From Methanobacterium sp. (GTDB taxonomy: Archaea; Methanobacteriota; Methanobacteria; Methanobacteriales; Methanobacteriaceae), in the NCBI GenBank assembly GCA_016222945.1, contig JACRPY010000007.1, forward strand, positions 1 to 60,113: 60,113 nt of DNA. Direction: 5' to 3'. The notes under the pieces were generated by a model. It was given only the letters and a program-made list of their open reading frames with translations, had not been told where the DNA came from and did no database searches. The stretch's first letter is position 1. The number at the start of each line of letters is the position of its first letter. The position numbers were made by a program, and so were the translations under genes. Of this stretch, positions 1 to 8,700 are shown one piece after another.

Positions 1-129
1 CGCAACACCCAAAACAGACTTATAATTACCAGGATTAACATAATGAACATCAGCAAAAACCACACCACTACAAAAAGAAGATGCAATAATTAAAAACAAC
101 ACCGATACAATACAAAACCTAAAATTCAT
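1..129 (-). CDS. Secreted protein, N-terminal fragment (runs off the window)
   Basis: An ATG at 129 on the minus strand opens a frame that is still open at base 1, giving 43 residues. The first ~26 residues (start MNFRFCIVSV, then a hydrophobic run ending SGVVFA) form a clear Sec signal peptide with a likely cleavage before DVHYVNPGNY. The mature start resembles that of large surface beta-helix or adhesin-like proteins common in Methanobacteriales, but too little is present to assign a family. A TATA-like element lies about 50 bp upstream, so the gene probably has its own promoter. The signal peptide is secure; the product is unknown. Confidence 0.6.
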   Translation of the reverse strand, partial: MNFRFCIVSVLFLIIASSFCSGVVFADVHYVNPGNYKSVLGVA

Positions 130-174
130 AATACAATAATAATACAATAACAAATAAATACTTAACGGTAATGA

Positions 175-187
175 CTTTATATAACCA
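175..187 (-). promoter_or_regulatory. Probable TATA promoter of the leftmost secreted-protein gene
   Basis: On the minus strand the sequence reads GGTTATATAAAGT, a good archaeal TATA box. Initiation about 25 bp downstream would leave a 5' leader of roughly 20-25 nt before the ATG at 129. This is inferred from sequence only. Confidence 0.4.
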
Positions 188-237
188 CAAAAAACAAATC
201 AAAATAGACTTAATTTTTACATTTAATAAATTTAATT

Positions 238-624
238 TCATTTGCTTGAAATCTTATAAAAAGTGGCTTTTTTATAGTTTACAAGCTTCATTTTATTTGA
301 ATTTATAAATTCAGTTGAAAATGGTTTTATTATAACATCTGCGCCGATATTTTCGGCTAATTTTATTATATGGGGCTGTAATTCTGGTTGAGGTCTTATA
401 GAATAGATTAGGGACGATCCCTCATATATTTTTAAGTCAGGATTACTAATATCATCTTGAATAACCTCTTTAGAAATAGATTTAATATCTGTCATGACAA
501 TAGATGAATTAAGGTTTTCCTTTAAAGTTAAGGCAACTTTATGGAAGTTTCCAACGCCAACTTCTACTATCTTATTTGCATTGGCGTAGTTATTGATGAT
601 ATATTGAGCTAAGTCTTCCCACAT
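238..624 (-). CDS. UPF0146 family protein
   Basis: A small protein of about 128 residues recognised as UPF0146, an archaeal family with a methyltransferase-like Rossmann half (VEVGVGNFHKVA near the N-terminus, VMTDI after the next strand). No reaction is established for the family. An upstream GTG at 633 is in frame, but the ATG at 624 is preferred because GTGATAG lies just ahead of it at ribosome-binding distance. The gene is divergent from the acetyltransferase at 644 with about 20 bp between starts. From memory, the order UPF0146-rimI-carA-carB is also found in Methanothermobacter, which supports the call. Confidence 0.8.
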   Translation of the reverse strand: MWEDLAQYIINNYANANKIVEVGVGNFHKVALTLKENLNSSIVMTDIKSISKEVIQDDISNPDLKIYEGSSLIYSIRPQPELQPHIIKLAENIGADVIIKPFSTEFINSNKMKLVNYKKATFYKISSK

Positions 625-643
625 TTCTATCACGGAGATATTT

Positions 644-1087
644 ATGATAATAAGAGAGTTTAAACGTCCAGATCTTAAAAGAGTTCTGGAAATTGAAACA
701 GCATCTTTTGATGATCCTTATCCTGCAAGCATTCTTATAGATGTTTATAATTTAGGGGCTGGATTTTTAGTGGCCCAGCAAGATAATATGGTGGTAGGAT
801 ATATTATATTTTGGATCAGGTATGAAGATGAAGGCCATATAATTTCACTTGCTGTAGACAAAAAATATAGAAAAAAAAGCGTAGGAAATGAGCTTGTAGG
901 TTATGCAGTAAATATCTTTGATAAATGCCATGTAAGAGATATAAAACTTGAAGTTAGGGCTGGAAACAAGGGTGCAAGGAAATTCTATAAAAAATTAGGT
1001 TTCAATGAAAAAGAAATAATCAATAATTATTATGAAGATGGAGAAGATGCGGTAGTCATGAAAAAAGACATGAAGAAAACTCCATGA
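644..1087 (+). CDS. rimI: GNAT N-acetyltransferase, RimI-like
   Basis: A 147-residue GNAT acetyltransferase predicted to transfer acetyl from acetyl-CoA to protein N-termini, in the manner of archaeal RimI/Ard1. It begins IIREFKRPDLKRVLEIE, which fits the RimI N-terminus. The acetyl-CoA-binding motif A is seen as LAVDKKYRKKSVGNEL, and motif B as LEVRAGNKGARKFYKKLGF. GGAGATA precedes the ATG by 3 bases. Its start is only about 20 bp from that of the divergent UPF0146 gene, so its promoter must lie inside the neighbour's coding sequence. The family is certain; the exact substrate is not. Confidence 0.88.
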   Translation: MIIREFKRPDLKRVLEIETASFDDPYPASILIDVYNLGAGFLVAQQDNMVVGYIIFWIRYEDEGHIISLAVDKKYRKKSVGNELVGYAVNIFDKCHVRDIKLEVRAGNKGARKFYKKLGFNEKEIINNYYEDGEDAVVMKKDMKKTP

Positions 1088-1214
1088 ATTATAACTTAAA
1101 GAATTAAATACTTGAAAATCAAATGAAATTAAGGAATCATTCACTTGATTCAAACTTACTACTTATACTACATTAATATTATTTAAATGAAATTTCATGA
1201 TTAACGGTGATTAA

Positions 1215-2297
1215 ATGATGAAAGAAGCAAAAATAGCTTTAGAAGATGGAACAATACTTATAGGGGACTGTTTTGGCTTTGAAACTACTAAAACTGGAGA
1301 AGTGGTCTTTGCAACAGGGATGACAGGTTATGTGGAATCACTTACAGATCCATCATATAAAGGTCAGATTTTAATGAATACTTATCCATTACAGGGAAAT
1401 TACGGCGTATCTGAAGAATGGTTTCAGTCAGACGGGATAAAAGCAGAAGGATTTATAGTAAGGGAAGAAAGTAATCATCCTTCACATAGTATGTCGCAAA
1501 AAAGTCTTTCAGATTTCTTAAAAGAGTATGAAATTCCAGGAATAAGTGGAATTGATACAAGAGAACTAACCATTAAAATTAGAGAACATGGAACTATGAA
1601 AGGCGCTCTTTCAACAGAAGAAATCGATGACGAAGAATTGTTAAATCTTGCTAAAAATCAGCAAAACATAGAAGAAATAGACCTTGTAGATAAAGTTTGC
1701 GTGGACAAACCTAAAATTTTAGGGGAAAACTACAAAAAAAGAGTGGCTATTCTTGATTGCGGTATAAAAAACAATAGTATTAATGCTTTTCTTAAAAGAG
1801 AGATGGGAGTAGTCGTTTTACCCTATAAAATGGATTATAAAGAGATTCTTGATTTTGATGTTGAAGGAGTACTTGTTTCAAGTGGTCCAGGTGACCCTAC
1901 ACGAGTAAAGGAAGCTATTGAAAATGTTAGAAAACTCTCAGAAAGACTTCCTATGTTTGGAATATGTCTTGGACAGCAAATAATAGGTCTTGCATTTAAA
2001 GCTAAAATATACAAAATGAAATTTGGACATAGGGGAATAAATCAGCCTGTAAAAGACCTTAGAACTGATAAAGTTTCTATAACTTCCCAAAATCATGGAT
2101 TTACCATTGACCAATCATCAATTGAGGATACTCCTCTTAAGCTAACTCAAGTGAACCTTAATGATGGTACTCCTGAAGGAATTGAACATGAAGAACTTCC
2201 AGTTTCAAGTGTCCAATACCATCCAGAAGCAGGTCCAGGACCTCATGATACGGATTACACTTTTGACAGGTTCATTAAAATAATGAATGAATACTAA
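1215..2297 (+). CDS. carA: Carbamoyl-phosphate synthase small (glutaminase) subunit
   Basis: A 360-residue CarA that hydrolyses glutamine and channels ammonia to CarB for carbamoyl phosphate used in arginine and pyrimidine synthesis. The N-terminal CPSase small domain spans about residues 1-150. The class I glutamine amidotransferase domain follows: the nucleophile is Cys251 in GICLGQQIIGL, and the His-Glu pair is in VQYHPEAGPGP near residue 335. The length is normal. GGTGAT lies 3 bases before the ATG. carB follows 115 bp downstream with a ribosome binding site of its own, and the pair is probably co-transcribed. Confidence 0.97.
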   Translation: MMKEAKIALEDGTILIGDCFGFETTKTGEVVFATGMTGYVESLTDPSYKGQILMNTYPLQGNYGVSEEWFQSDGIKAEGFIVREESNHPSHSMSQKSLSDFLKEYEIPGISGIDTRELTIKIREHGTMKGALSTEEIDDEELLNLAKNQQNIEEIDLVDKVCVDKPKILGENYKKRVAILDCGIKNNSINAFLKREMGVVVLPYKMDYKEILDFDVEGVLVSSGPGDPTRVKEAIENVRKLSERLPMFGICLGQQIIGLAFKAKIYKMKFGHRGINQPVKDLRTDKVSITSQNHGFTIDQSSIEDTPLKLTQVNLNDGTPEGIEHEELPVSSVQYHPEAGPGPHDTDYTFDRFIKIMNEY

Positions 2298-2412
2298 TAA
2301 AACCATTATTTCAATATTAGGATGAAAAACGATTAAATATTGGATTAAAGCATAATTCAATGAATTTAAACTCACTTATTATAAAAATTACAAATATAAC
2401 GGGGACTATAAA

Positions 2413-5400
2413 ATGCCGAAGGATCATGACATAAAAAAAGTTCTTATCATTGGATCGGGGCCAATTCAGATAGGTCAAGCTGCTGAATTTGATTATTCCG
2501 GTTCACAAGCATGTAAATCATTAAAAGATGAAGGAATAGAGACGATACTAGTAAATAGTAATCCTGCAACAATCCAAACAGATATTGATATGGCAGATAG
2601 GGTGTATGTGGAGCCATTAACTCCTGAAATTGTTGCAAAAATTATAGAAAAAGAAAAACCAGACGCAATTTTACCAACAATGGGTGGACAAACTGGTTTA
2701 AATGTTGCCACAGGACTTGAAGAAATAGGGGCTTTGAAGGGTGTTAAAGTTATTGGATCATCAGTAGAGACAATAAGAAATGTAGAAGACCGTGATCTTT
2801 TCGATAGCTTTATGAAAGAACTTAATGAACCTGTACCTAAGGCAAAAGCAGTGGACACATTGGAAAAAGCAGTAGAAGCAGTTGAACAGATTGGATATCC
2901 AGTTATTGTAAGGCCTGCTTTTACATTAGGCGGTACTGGTGGTGGAGTCGCATATAATGAAGAACAACTTAAAGAAATAGCGACTCGCGGGCTGGATATG
3001 AGCTATATTGGACAAGTACTTATAGATGAATCGGTAATGGGCTGGAAAGAGTTTGAATATGAAGTAATGAGGGATAAAAACGACACATGCATAATTGTGT
3101 GTAACATGGAAAACATTGATCCTATGGGAATACACACTGGAGAGAGCATAGTTGTGGCACCATCACAGACTTTAAGCGATGATGATAATCAAAAGCTTAG
3201 AAATGCATCAATTAAGATAATAAGGGCTCTTAAAATCCAGGGAGGGTGTAATATACAATTTGCTGTGCATCCAGAAACTGGAGACTATAAAATAATTGAA
3301 GTTAATCCCCGAGTGAGCAGGAGCAGTGCACTGGCATCAAAAGCCACAGGATACCCCATAGCAAAGATATCGGCCAAGATTGCTATTGGAATGACCCTTG
3401 ATGAGATACAAAATGACATTACAAAGGAAACACCGGCATCATTTGAACCTTCAATTGATTATGTAGTTGCTAAAATCCCTCGATGGCCTTTTGACAAGTT
3501 TAAAGGAATAAATAAGGAGATAGGCGTGCAGATGAAATCTACAGGTGAAGTCATGGCTATAGGTCGGACGATTGAAGAATCACTGCATAAAGCAATACGA
3601 TCACTTGATATAAGCCGCTTTGGATTTGATGATGTTGATTTTGACACAGAATCACTTGAAAAAGCTACAGATGAGCGTATATTCCAGGTTTACACTGCAC
3701 TTAAATCAGGGATGAGCTTAGAAGAAATTAAAAAGATAACAAAAATTGACGAGTTTTTCCTTTATAAAATTATGAATATAATTGATTTTGAAAGGCAATT
3801 AAATAAAGATACTATTTCTAACGATTTAATGCTTCGAAAAGCCAAAAGAATGGGTTTTTCAGACAAAAAACTTTCAGAAATTACTGGATGCAGTGAAAAA
3901 CACATAAGAAAAATGCGGAAAGAAAAGGGCATTATACCAACATTTAAGATGGTTGACACTTGCGCTGCTGAATTTGAAGCAAAAACTCCTTATTATTATG
4001 GTACATACGAACAATTTGACGAAGTGAATGTTTCTGATAATAAAAAGGTTATAATACTTGGTGCAGGACCAATAAGGATTGGTCAAGGTATAGAATTTGA
4101 TTATTGTTGTGTTCATGGTGCAATGGCACTTAAAGATGAGGGAATAGAAGCTATAGTTATAAATAACAATCCTGAGACTGTTAGTACAGATTATGATATA
4201 TCCAACAAGCTTTATTTTGATCCGTTAACATTTGAAGATGTTATGGGAATTATTGATAAAGAGAAGCCCCATGGTGTTGTTGTCCAGTTCGGAGGTCAAA
4301 CTTCTATAAACTTGGCTGTACCTCTTGCAGAAGAGGGAGTAAAAATACTTGGAACTCCACACGAAAGCATAGACCGTGTTGAAGACCGTGAAAGGTTTAC
4401 TAGGGTTTTAGAACGTCTTAACATACCTCAGGCAGAGTATGGTACTGCTAATTCGTTTAAGGAGGCTAGTATAGTCGCTGAAAGGATTGGTTTCCCTGTA
4501 CTTGTGCGGCCTTCCTATGTACTTGGTGGGAGAGCTATGGAAATAGTTTACGATAATGTAGAACTTAAAGAATACATGAAAGAGGCTGTAAAAATATCTC
4601 CTGAGCATCCCATACTTGTGGATAAATTCCTTGAAGATGCAATTGAAGTAGATGTGGATGCGTTATGTGACGGGGAAGCAGTATTCATTGGAGGGATAAT
4701 GGAGCATATAGAAGAAGCTGGAGTCCATTCTGGAGATTCGGCATGTGTTATACCTCCGCAAACAATTCCAGAAGATGTTCTTGACACAATTAAAGAATAT
4801 ACAAAGAGACTTGCCCTTGAATTAGATGTTGTGGGGCTTATGAATATCCAGTATGCAGTAAAAGAGGATGGGGAACATAAAGTTTACATTTTAGAAGCAA
4901 ATCCACGTGCAAGTAGGACAGTTCCATTTGTAAGCAAAGCTGTAGGTATCCCTATTGCAAAAATAGCTGCAAAACTTATGATTGGACATAAACTAAAAGA
5001 TTTAGGTCTTACAGAGGAAATAAAAATTGATCATGTGGCAGTTAAAGAATCAGTATTTCCATTTATCAAACTCCCGGAATCAGATTCAATATTAGGGCCT
5101 GAAATGAAATCAACAGGCGAAAGTATGGGAATTGACGAGAATTTTGGGCTTTCATATTATAAATCTCAACTTTCAGCCAATATGAGGCTTCCAACAGAGG
5201 GTAAAATATTTATAAGCGTTAAAGACGCGGATAAAAATAAGATCCTGGATATAGTTCAACAAGCAGCGAAACTTGGTTTCAAGCTAATGGCAACAAGAGG
5301 AACTGCAAGAGCAGTTGAAGACCATGTTAAAATTGATAGAATTAAAAAAATCAGTCAGGGCTCGCCAAATATAAGAGATGCTATATTGGATGGGGAAATT

Positions 5401-5592
5401 GGCCTTATAATAAACACGCCATCAGGTAAGCAATCTGCAGATGATGGCTATTTCATAAGGAGAAAAGCTGTTGAATTAGGAATACCCTACGTTACAACAC
5501 TTGCAGGAGCTCGTGCAGCTCTAAACGCCATTGAAAAAGTGCAAGATGGTGAAGTAGGAGTAAAATCCTTAAATGAATACCATAGTGTTTAA
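2413..5592 (+). CDS. carB: Carbamoyl-phosphate synthase large subunit
   Basis: A full-length, unsplit 1059-residue CarB that makes carbamoyl phosphate from bicarbonate, ammonia and two ATP. Two homologous ATP-grasp halves are visible, each opening with a dinucleotide-like loop (IIGSGPIQIGQAAEFDYSG near residue 12 and ILGAGPIRIGQGIEFDYCC near 552). Each half has the ATP-grasp signature (GYPVIVRPAFTLGGTGGGVA and GFPVLVRPSYVLGGRAME). The C-terminal MGS-like allosteric domain starts near residue 930. As I recall, the Methanothermobacter homologue is split into two genes; here it is continuous. GGGGAC precedes the ATG. The T-rich tract after the stop may terminate transcription. Confidence 0.97.
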   Translation: MPKDHDIKKVLIIGSGPIQIGQAAEFDYSGSQACKSLKDEGIETILVNSNPATIQTDIDMADRVYVEPLTPEIVAKIIEKEKPDAILPTMGGQTGLNVATGLEEIGALKGVKVIGSSVETIRNVEDRDLFDSFMKELNEPVPKAKAVDTLEKAVEAVEQIGYPVIVRPAFTLGGTGGGVAYNEEQLKEIATRGLDMSYIGQVLIDESVMGWKEFEYEVMRDKNDTCIIVCNMENIDPMGIHTGESIVVAPSQTLSDDDNQKLRNASIKIIRALKIQGGCNIQFAVHPETGDYKIIEVNPRVSRSSALASKATGYPIAKISAKIAIGMTLDEIQNDITKETPASFEPSIDYVVAKIPRWPFDKFKGINKEIGVQMKSTGEVMAIGRTIEESLHKAIRSLDISRFGFDDVDFDTESLEKATDERIFQVYTALKSGMSLEEIKKITKIDEFFLYKIMNIIDFERQLNKDTISNDLMLRKAKRMGFSDKKLSEITGCSEKHIRKMRKEKGIIPTFKMVDTCAAEFEAKTPYYYGTYEQFDEVNVSDNKKVIILGAGPIRIGQGIEFDYCCVHGAMALKDEGIEAIVINNNPETVSTDYDISNKLYFDPLTFEDVMGIIDKEKPHGVVVQFGGQTSINLAVPLAEEGVKILGTPHESIDRVEDRERFTRVLERLNIPQAEYGTANSFKEASIVAERIGFPVLVRPSYVLGGRAMEIVYDNVELKEYMKEAVKISPEHPILVDKFLEDAIEVDVDALCDGEAVFIGGIMEHIEEAGVHSGDSACVIPPQTIPEDVLDTIKEYTKRLALELDVVGLMNIQYAVKEDGEHKVYILEANPRASRTVPFVSKAVGIPIAKIAAKLMIGHKLKDLGLTEEIKIDHVAVKESVFPFIKLPESDSILGPEMKSTGESMGIDENFGLSYYKSQLSANMRLPTEGKIFISVKDADKNKILDIVQQAAKLGFKLMATRGTARAVEDHVKIDRIKKISQGSPNIRDAILDGEIGLIINTPSGKQSADDGYFIRRKAVELGIPYVTTLAGARAALNAIEKVQDGEVGVKSLNEYHSV

Positions 5593-5742
5593 TTTTTCTT
5601 TTTTTAATATTTAAAAACCATTTTTTTATTTTTAAGGTATTTTTGAATTTTTTTATATCTTAAATAATTATTTTCAAGTATTACACTTAAACTCATTTTA
5701 GAATATTGTTTTATAGGAGTATATGTCAATTATCACTATGAA

Positions 5743-5805
5743 TTATTGAAAAAGATTATAATTATGTAAACAATTAGTTTATAATCACGAAATTATTTTC
5801 AATAA
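5743..5805 (+). repeat. Nested perfect inverted repeat upstream of the clan CD protein gene
   Basis: The outer arms TTATTGAAAA (5743-5752) and TTTTCAATAA (5796-5805) are exact reverse complements, as are the inner arms GATTATAA (5754-5761) and TTATAATC (5779-5786). The structure ends 27 bases before the TTG start and could form a 5'-leader hairpin or serve as an operator. The pairing is seen directly; the role is inferred. Confidence 0.6.
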
Positions 5806-5832
5806 CATTTTATCCATGGGGGAGGTTCAAAT

Positions 5833-7116
5833 TTGTCTAAAATTAAAAAAATAGAGAGTTTAACATTAATAATGGCGATATTTGCATGTTTTTTTGCATT
5901 TATACCTGCGTCTGAAGCCCATATACTTGTTATAGGTGATTCACTGAATGATTATGCTGATGCATACGCTGAAACAACAGCCCTGGCTACTCAATTAAAA
6001 GCTAAGGGTTATGATGTTCGGGAACTTTATAGAGAAAACGCTACTTCTAAAAACATCCTAAAAGGCATGTATGGTGCAGATGCTGTAATTTATGCAGGAC
6101 ATGGTGGTTATCAATCTGGAAATTACGATGAACATGGTGGAACAGCAACACCTCCTTTTGCGCTTGTTGGGTCTGATGATTTTATCTGGGGAGTCGGCGA
6201 TAAAATGCGTGAGGGATGGGGGTCTAATACATTTACAGCACCATTTAAACAAAATATCCCTGTAATATTGCTCCATGCATGTTTTTCAACAGGATGGGTT
6301 GAAGAATATGAAGTTGCTAATCCTGCGGAAACCATTTATAATTTTGCCAATATGTTTGTTGGTGCTGGGGCCAATTATTATGCAACTGCATGGAATGGCG
6401 CTGAAATAGTCCATGATTTTTTAAATGGGGCAACAGACTTTACAGCAGCCAATAATCAAAATTACGAAAAGATTACAACATCAACAACATATAATGGTGT
6501 TCAGGTATGGCATAATAATCATGGATACGCAGCTTTTGTAGGTGATTGGAGTGGAAAATTCCCTTCAGTAGCTGAAACCACAGCTTACGATGATGCAGCC
6601 GCAGAAAACTGGTACAATAGTGATAGAACTAGAAATGTTTTAACAAGTCGTTTTTCGGTTAGTGGCACACCGTACTACACTAATCAGCCAATAACATTCA
6701 CTGATACTTCTACTGACGTAGGGGGAGATATTACCAGTTATTCGTGGAATTTTGGAGATGGTACTGCTGATACATCAGCAAACCCAACACATACATTTAC
6801 AAATCCAGGAACATACACAGTTACTCATACAGTAATTGACAATAACACTAAGATATCCACAAGCACGAAAAACATTACAGTTACAAATCAACCAATTACT
6901 CCAATATACACTCCACCAACCCCGACGCCAGTGCCTCCAGTTGTAATTGCGCCATCACAGCCAAATTACAGTTATAAATACTTGAAAAAGTATAAATATA
7001 AAGGTAAATGGAAAACTAAGTGGGTTTATGTATTGATTCAAAAATATTTGAAAAAATATAAATCTAAAGGTAAATGGAAATATAAATGGGTAACCAAAAA
7101 GATTTCATGGAGTTAA
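5833..7116 (+). CDS. Secreted clan CD (caspase/gingipain-like) peptidase candidate with PKD domain and basic tail
   Basis: A 427-residue exported protein starting at TTG, preceded by GGGGGAGG. Residues 1-29 are a signal peptide ending ASEA. Residues 30-250 carry two hydrophobic strand motifs diagnostic of clan CD cysteine peptidases: AVIYAGHGGY with His90, and VILLHACFSTG with Cys150. Residues ~272-352 are a PKD domain (SYSWNFGDGTADTSANPTHT). Residues 353-378 form a proline/threonine linker. Residues 380-427 are two copies of a Lys/Tyr/Trp-rich basic repeat (KYLKKYKYKGKWK and KYLKKYKSKGKWK), perhaps a wall anchor. A shorter paralogue follows at 7690. No experimental function is known to me; peptidase activity is inferred from the His/Cys motifs. 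Confidence 0.72.
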   Translation: MSKIKKIESLTLIMAIFACFFAFIPASEAHILVIGDSLNDYADAYAETTALATQLKAKGYDVRELYRENATSKNILKGMYGADAVIYAGHGGYQSGNYDEHGGTATPPFALVGSDDFIWGVGDKMREGWGSNTFTAPFKQNIPVILLHACFSTGWVEEYEVANPAETIYNFANMFVGAGANYYATAWNGAEIVHDFLNGATDFTAANNQNYEKITTSTTYNGVQVWHNNHGYAAFVGDWSGKFPSVAETTAYDDAAAENWYNSDRTRNVLTSRFSVSGTPYYTNQPITFTDTSTDVGGDITSYSWNFGDGTADTSANPTHTFTNPGTYTVTHTVIDNNTKISTSTKNITVTNQPITPIYTPPTPTPVPPVVIAPSQPNYSYKYLKKYKYKGKWKTKWVYVLIQKYLKKYKSKGKWKYKWVTKKISWS

Positions 7117-7172
7117 ATAAAGGTATTAAACTGTTTTAAAATTCCTTCGGGGATTTGAATGGAAAAAAAGAC

Positions 7173-7197
7173 TATTAACAGTTTTGGGCTGTTAATA
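7173..7197 (+). terminator. Hairpin plus T-rich terminator after the PKD protein gene
   Basis: TATTAACAG (7173-7181) and CTGTTAATA (7189-7197) form a perfect 9-bp stem around a 7-base loop. TGTTTTTTATTC and further T runs follow. A plausible intrinsic-type terminator about 55 bp after the stop. Confidence 0.6.
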
Positions 7198-7318
7198 TGT
7201 TTTTTATTCTCTATTTTTTTTATTATTTTTAATCTGTCTGATTATATGGAACTATTTTAGAGTAATTATTTCCTTCAACTTTTAGTATTACTAATTTTTA
7301 AGATAATTATTAAAACAT

Positions 7319-7399
7319 GTTACTATAGTCACTTATAATTATAAAAATAAAATTTAAATTATGTGAAAAATTTTTAGGACAAGTGACTATATTCACTTA
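7319..7399 (+). promoter_or_regulatory. Two 17-bp direct repeats, possible operators, in the intergenic gap
   Basis: GTTACTATAGTCACTTA (7319-7335) and GTGACTATATTCACTTA (7383-7399) match at 15 of 17 positions. The second copy contains the dyad AAGTGA-N6-TCACTT. TATA-like AGTATATAAATG follows at once. In the 573-bp gap (7117-7689) I see no credible gene; it also holds the terminators at 7173 and 7534 and a dyad CTATTG-N5-CAATAG at 7630-7646 just before the next gene. A transcription-factor site is the most likely reading. Confidence 0.4.
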
Positions 7400-7533
7400 A
7401 TAGTATATAAATGAAATACAAATTTTGTGAATTTTTGATTTTTAAAGGATGATTAAATCTTAAAATTTTTATATACTTATTAATTATTAGATTAGTCCTA
7501 AGAAAAATCTTTGTATTCGTTTTTTTAATTTTT

Positions 7534-7562
7534 AAAGCTTTAAGAAGCTTTTATTTTTTAAT
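7534..7562 (+). terminator. Possible terminator inside the intergenic gap
   Basis: AAAGCTT (7534-7540) and AAGCTTT (7545-7551) form a 7-bp stem with loop TAAG, followed by TATTTTTTAATT. No coding frame precedes it, and a TATA-like TTTTTATATACTT lies about 70 bp upstream, so a short untranslated transcript is possible. The evidence is weak. Confidence 0.3.
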
Positions 7563-7689
7563 TATTATTTTCAAATGTGATTAAACGCCCTTTAAAGCCC
7601 TAATAAGTAGATAATCATGTGAAGACATACTATTGTACAGCAATAGGGAATAAAATTTATTGTATTTTTTATAAAAGGGGGACACAAAC

Positions 7690-8553
7690 GTGCAAAAAAC
7701 TCAAATGATTAAAATAATGAGTTTCGCACTGGTAACTATTTATTTAATGAGTATTCTATCTATTTTACCTACTACTGAAGCCCATGTGCTCGTAGTAGGA
7801 GATGCAAATAATTATAATGAAGCTTTAAGCATAGGAACCAAATTAAAATCAGAAGGATACAATGTTTTAGAACTGTATAAAGAAAACGCTACTTCTAAAA
7901 ACATCATAAAAGGAATGTACAATGCAGATGCTATCATTTATTTAGGACATGGGGGATACATGCCTGGAAGCTATGATGAAAATGGAGGGGCCGCAAAACC
8001 TCCTTTTTCACTCATAGGAACCGAAAATTCAAAAATGCAGTTTATATGGGGAATTGATGATAAAATGAAAGAAGGGAACGATGGAAATCTTTTTATCCCT
8101 CCCTACAAAGACGGAATACCTGTAATTCTATTACATACTTGCTTTTCAGCAGGTTGGTCTAAAGGTAAAGAGATTTCTAACCCTACAGAATCAATATACA
8201 GCTTTTCAAAAATGTTTAGAGCAAAAGGTGCTAACTATTATGCCACAGGATATCCCGGATCAAAAGTAATTGATTCACTTTTAAATGGGAATAACTTCGC
8301 TAGTGCCAATAAACAAAATTATGAAGTAATAAGCGAATCAACAAATTATAATGGCACTCAAATATGGAGAAACACTCATGGAAACTCTGCTTTTGTAGGG
8401 GATTGGAATGGAAAATTCCCAAAAGCTGCACAAACCACACCTTATGATAATAACGCTGCCGAAGAATGGTACAATAGTGTAAATCATTCTAAAAATCAAG
8501 ATGCCATAATGCAAATACTAAATCCTATAAACGCGGTTTTAGAAATGTTATAA
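7690..8553 (+). CDS. Secreted clan CD (caspase/gingipain-like) peptidase candidate, short paralogue
   Basis: A 287-residue exported protein starting at GTG after AAAAGGGGG. A signal peptide occupies residues 1-31 (ends TTEA). The remainder aligns throughout with the domain of the protein at 5833, including AIIYLGHGGY with His87 and VILLHTCFSAG with Cys151. Shared sequence such as YKENATSKNI, YYATG and FVGDWNGKFP shows recent common ancestry. It lacks the PKD domain and the basic tail and ends soon after the WYN motif, so it may be released rather than wall-held. Each gene has its own long upstream region. Cysteine-peptidase activity is inferred from the motifs. Confidence 0.7.
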   Translation: MQKTQMIKIMSFALVTIYLMSILSILPTTEAHVLVVGDANNYNEALSIGTKLKSEGYNVLELYKENATSKNIIKGMYNADAIIYLGHGGYMPGSYDENGGAAKPPFSLIGTENSKMQFIWGIDDKMKEGNDGNLFIPPYKDGIPVILLHTCFSAGWSKGKEISNPTESIYSFSKMFRAKGANYYATGYPGSKVIDSLLNGNNFASANKQNYEVISESTNYNGTQIWRNTHGNSAFVGDWNGKFPKAAQTTPYDNNAAEEWYNSVNHSKNQDAIMQILNPINAVLEML

Positions 8554-8667
8554 CTTGAAAAAAACAATTCATTTATCCATTAAAACCTTTTTTTATTAAA
8601 TTCCATTAAGACAGTTAATCCCACGAGGGTTTTAATTTCTTTTGTAGTAAGGAGTTTTGCTATAATA

Positions 8668-8676
8668 TTAAATATA
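8668..8676 (+). promoter_or_regulatory. TATA box placed for a leaderless amidohydrolase transcript
   Basis: TTAAATATA is centred about 29 bp before the ATG at 8701, and no ribosome binding site lies between them. Archaeal initiation ~25 bp after TATA would place the 5' end at or next to the start codon. Confidence 0.4.
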
Positions 8677-8700
8677 CAAAGCAAGATATCATTATCTCAT

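Noticed and set aside
2493..4787. Several minus-strand frames inside carB
   Set aside because: They lie wholly within a secure gene and lack ribosome sites and family motifs.
5820..5832. GGTTCAAAT resembling a tRNA T-loop before the clan CD gene
   Set aside because: No acceptor or anticodon stem can be drawn around it; the bases belong to the ribosome binding site and leader.
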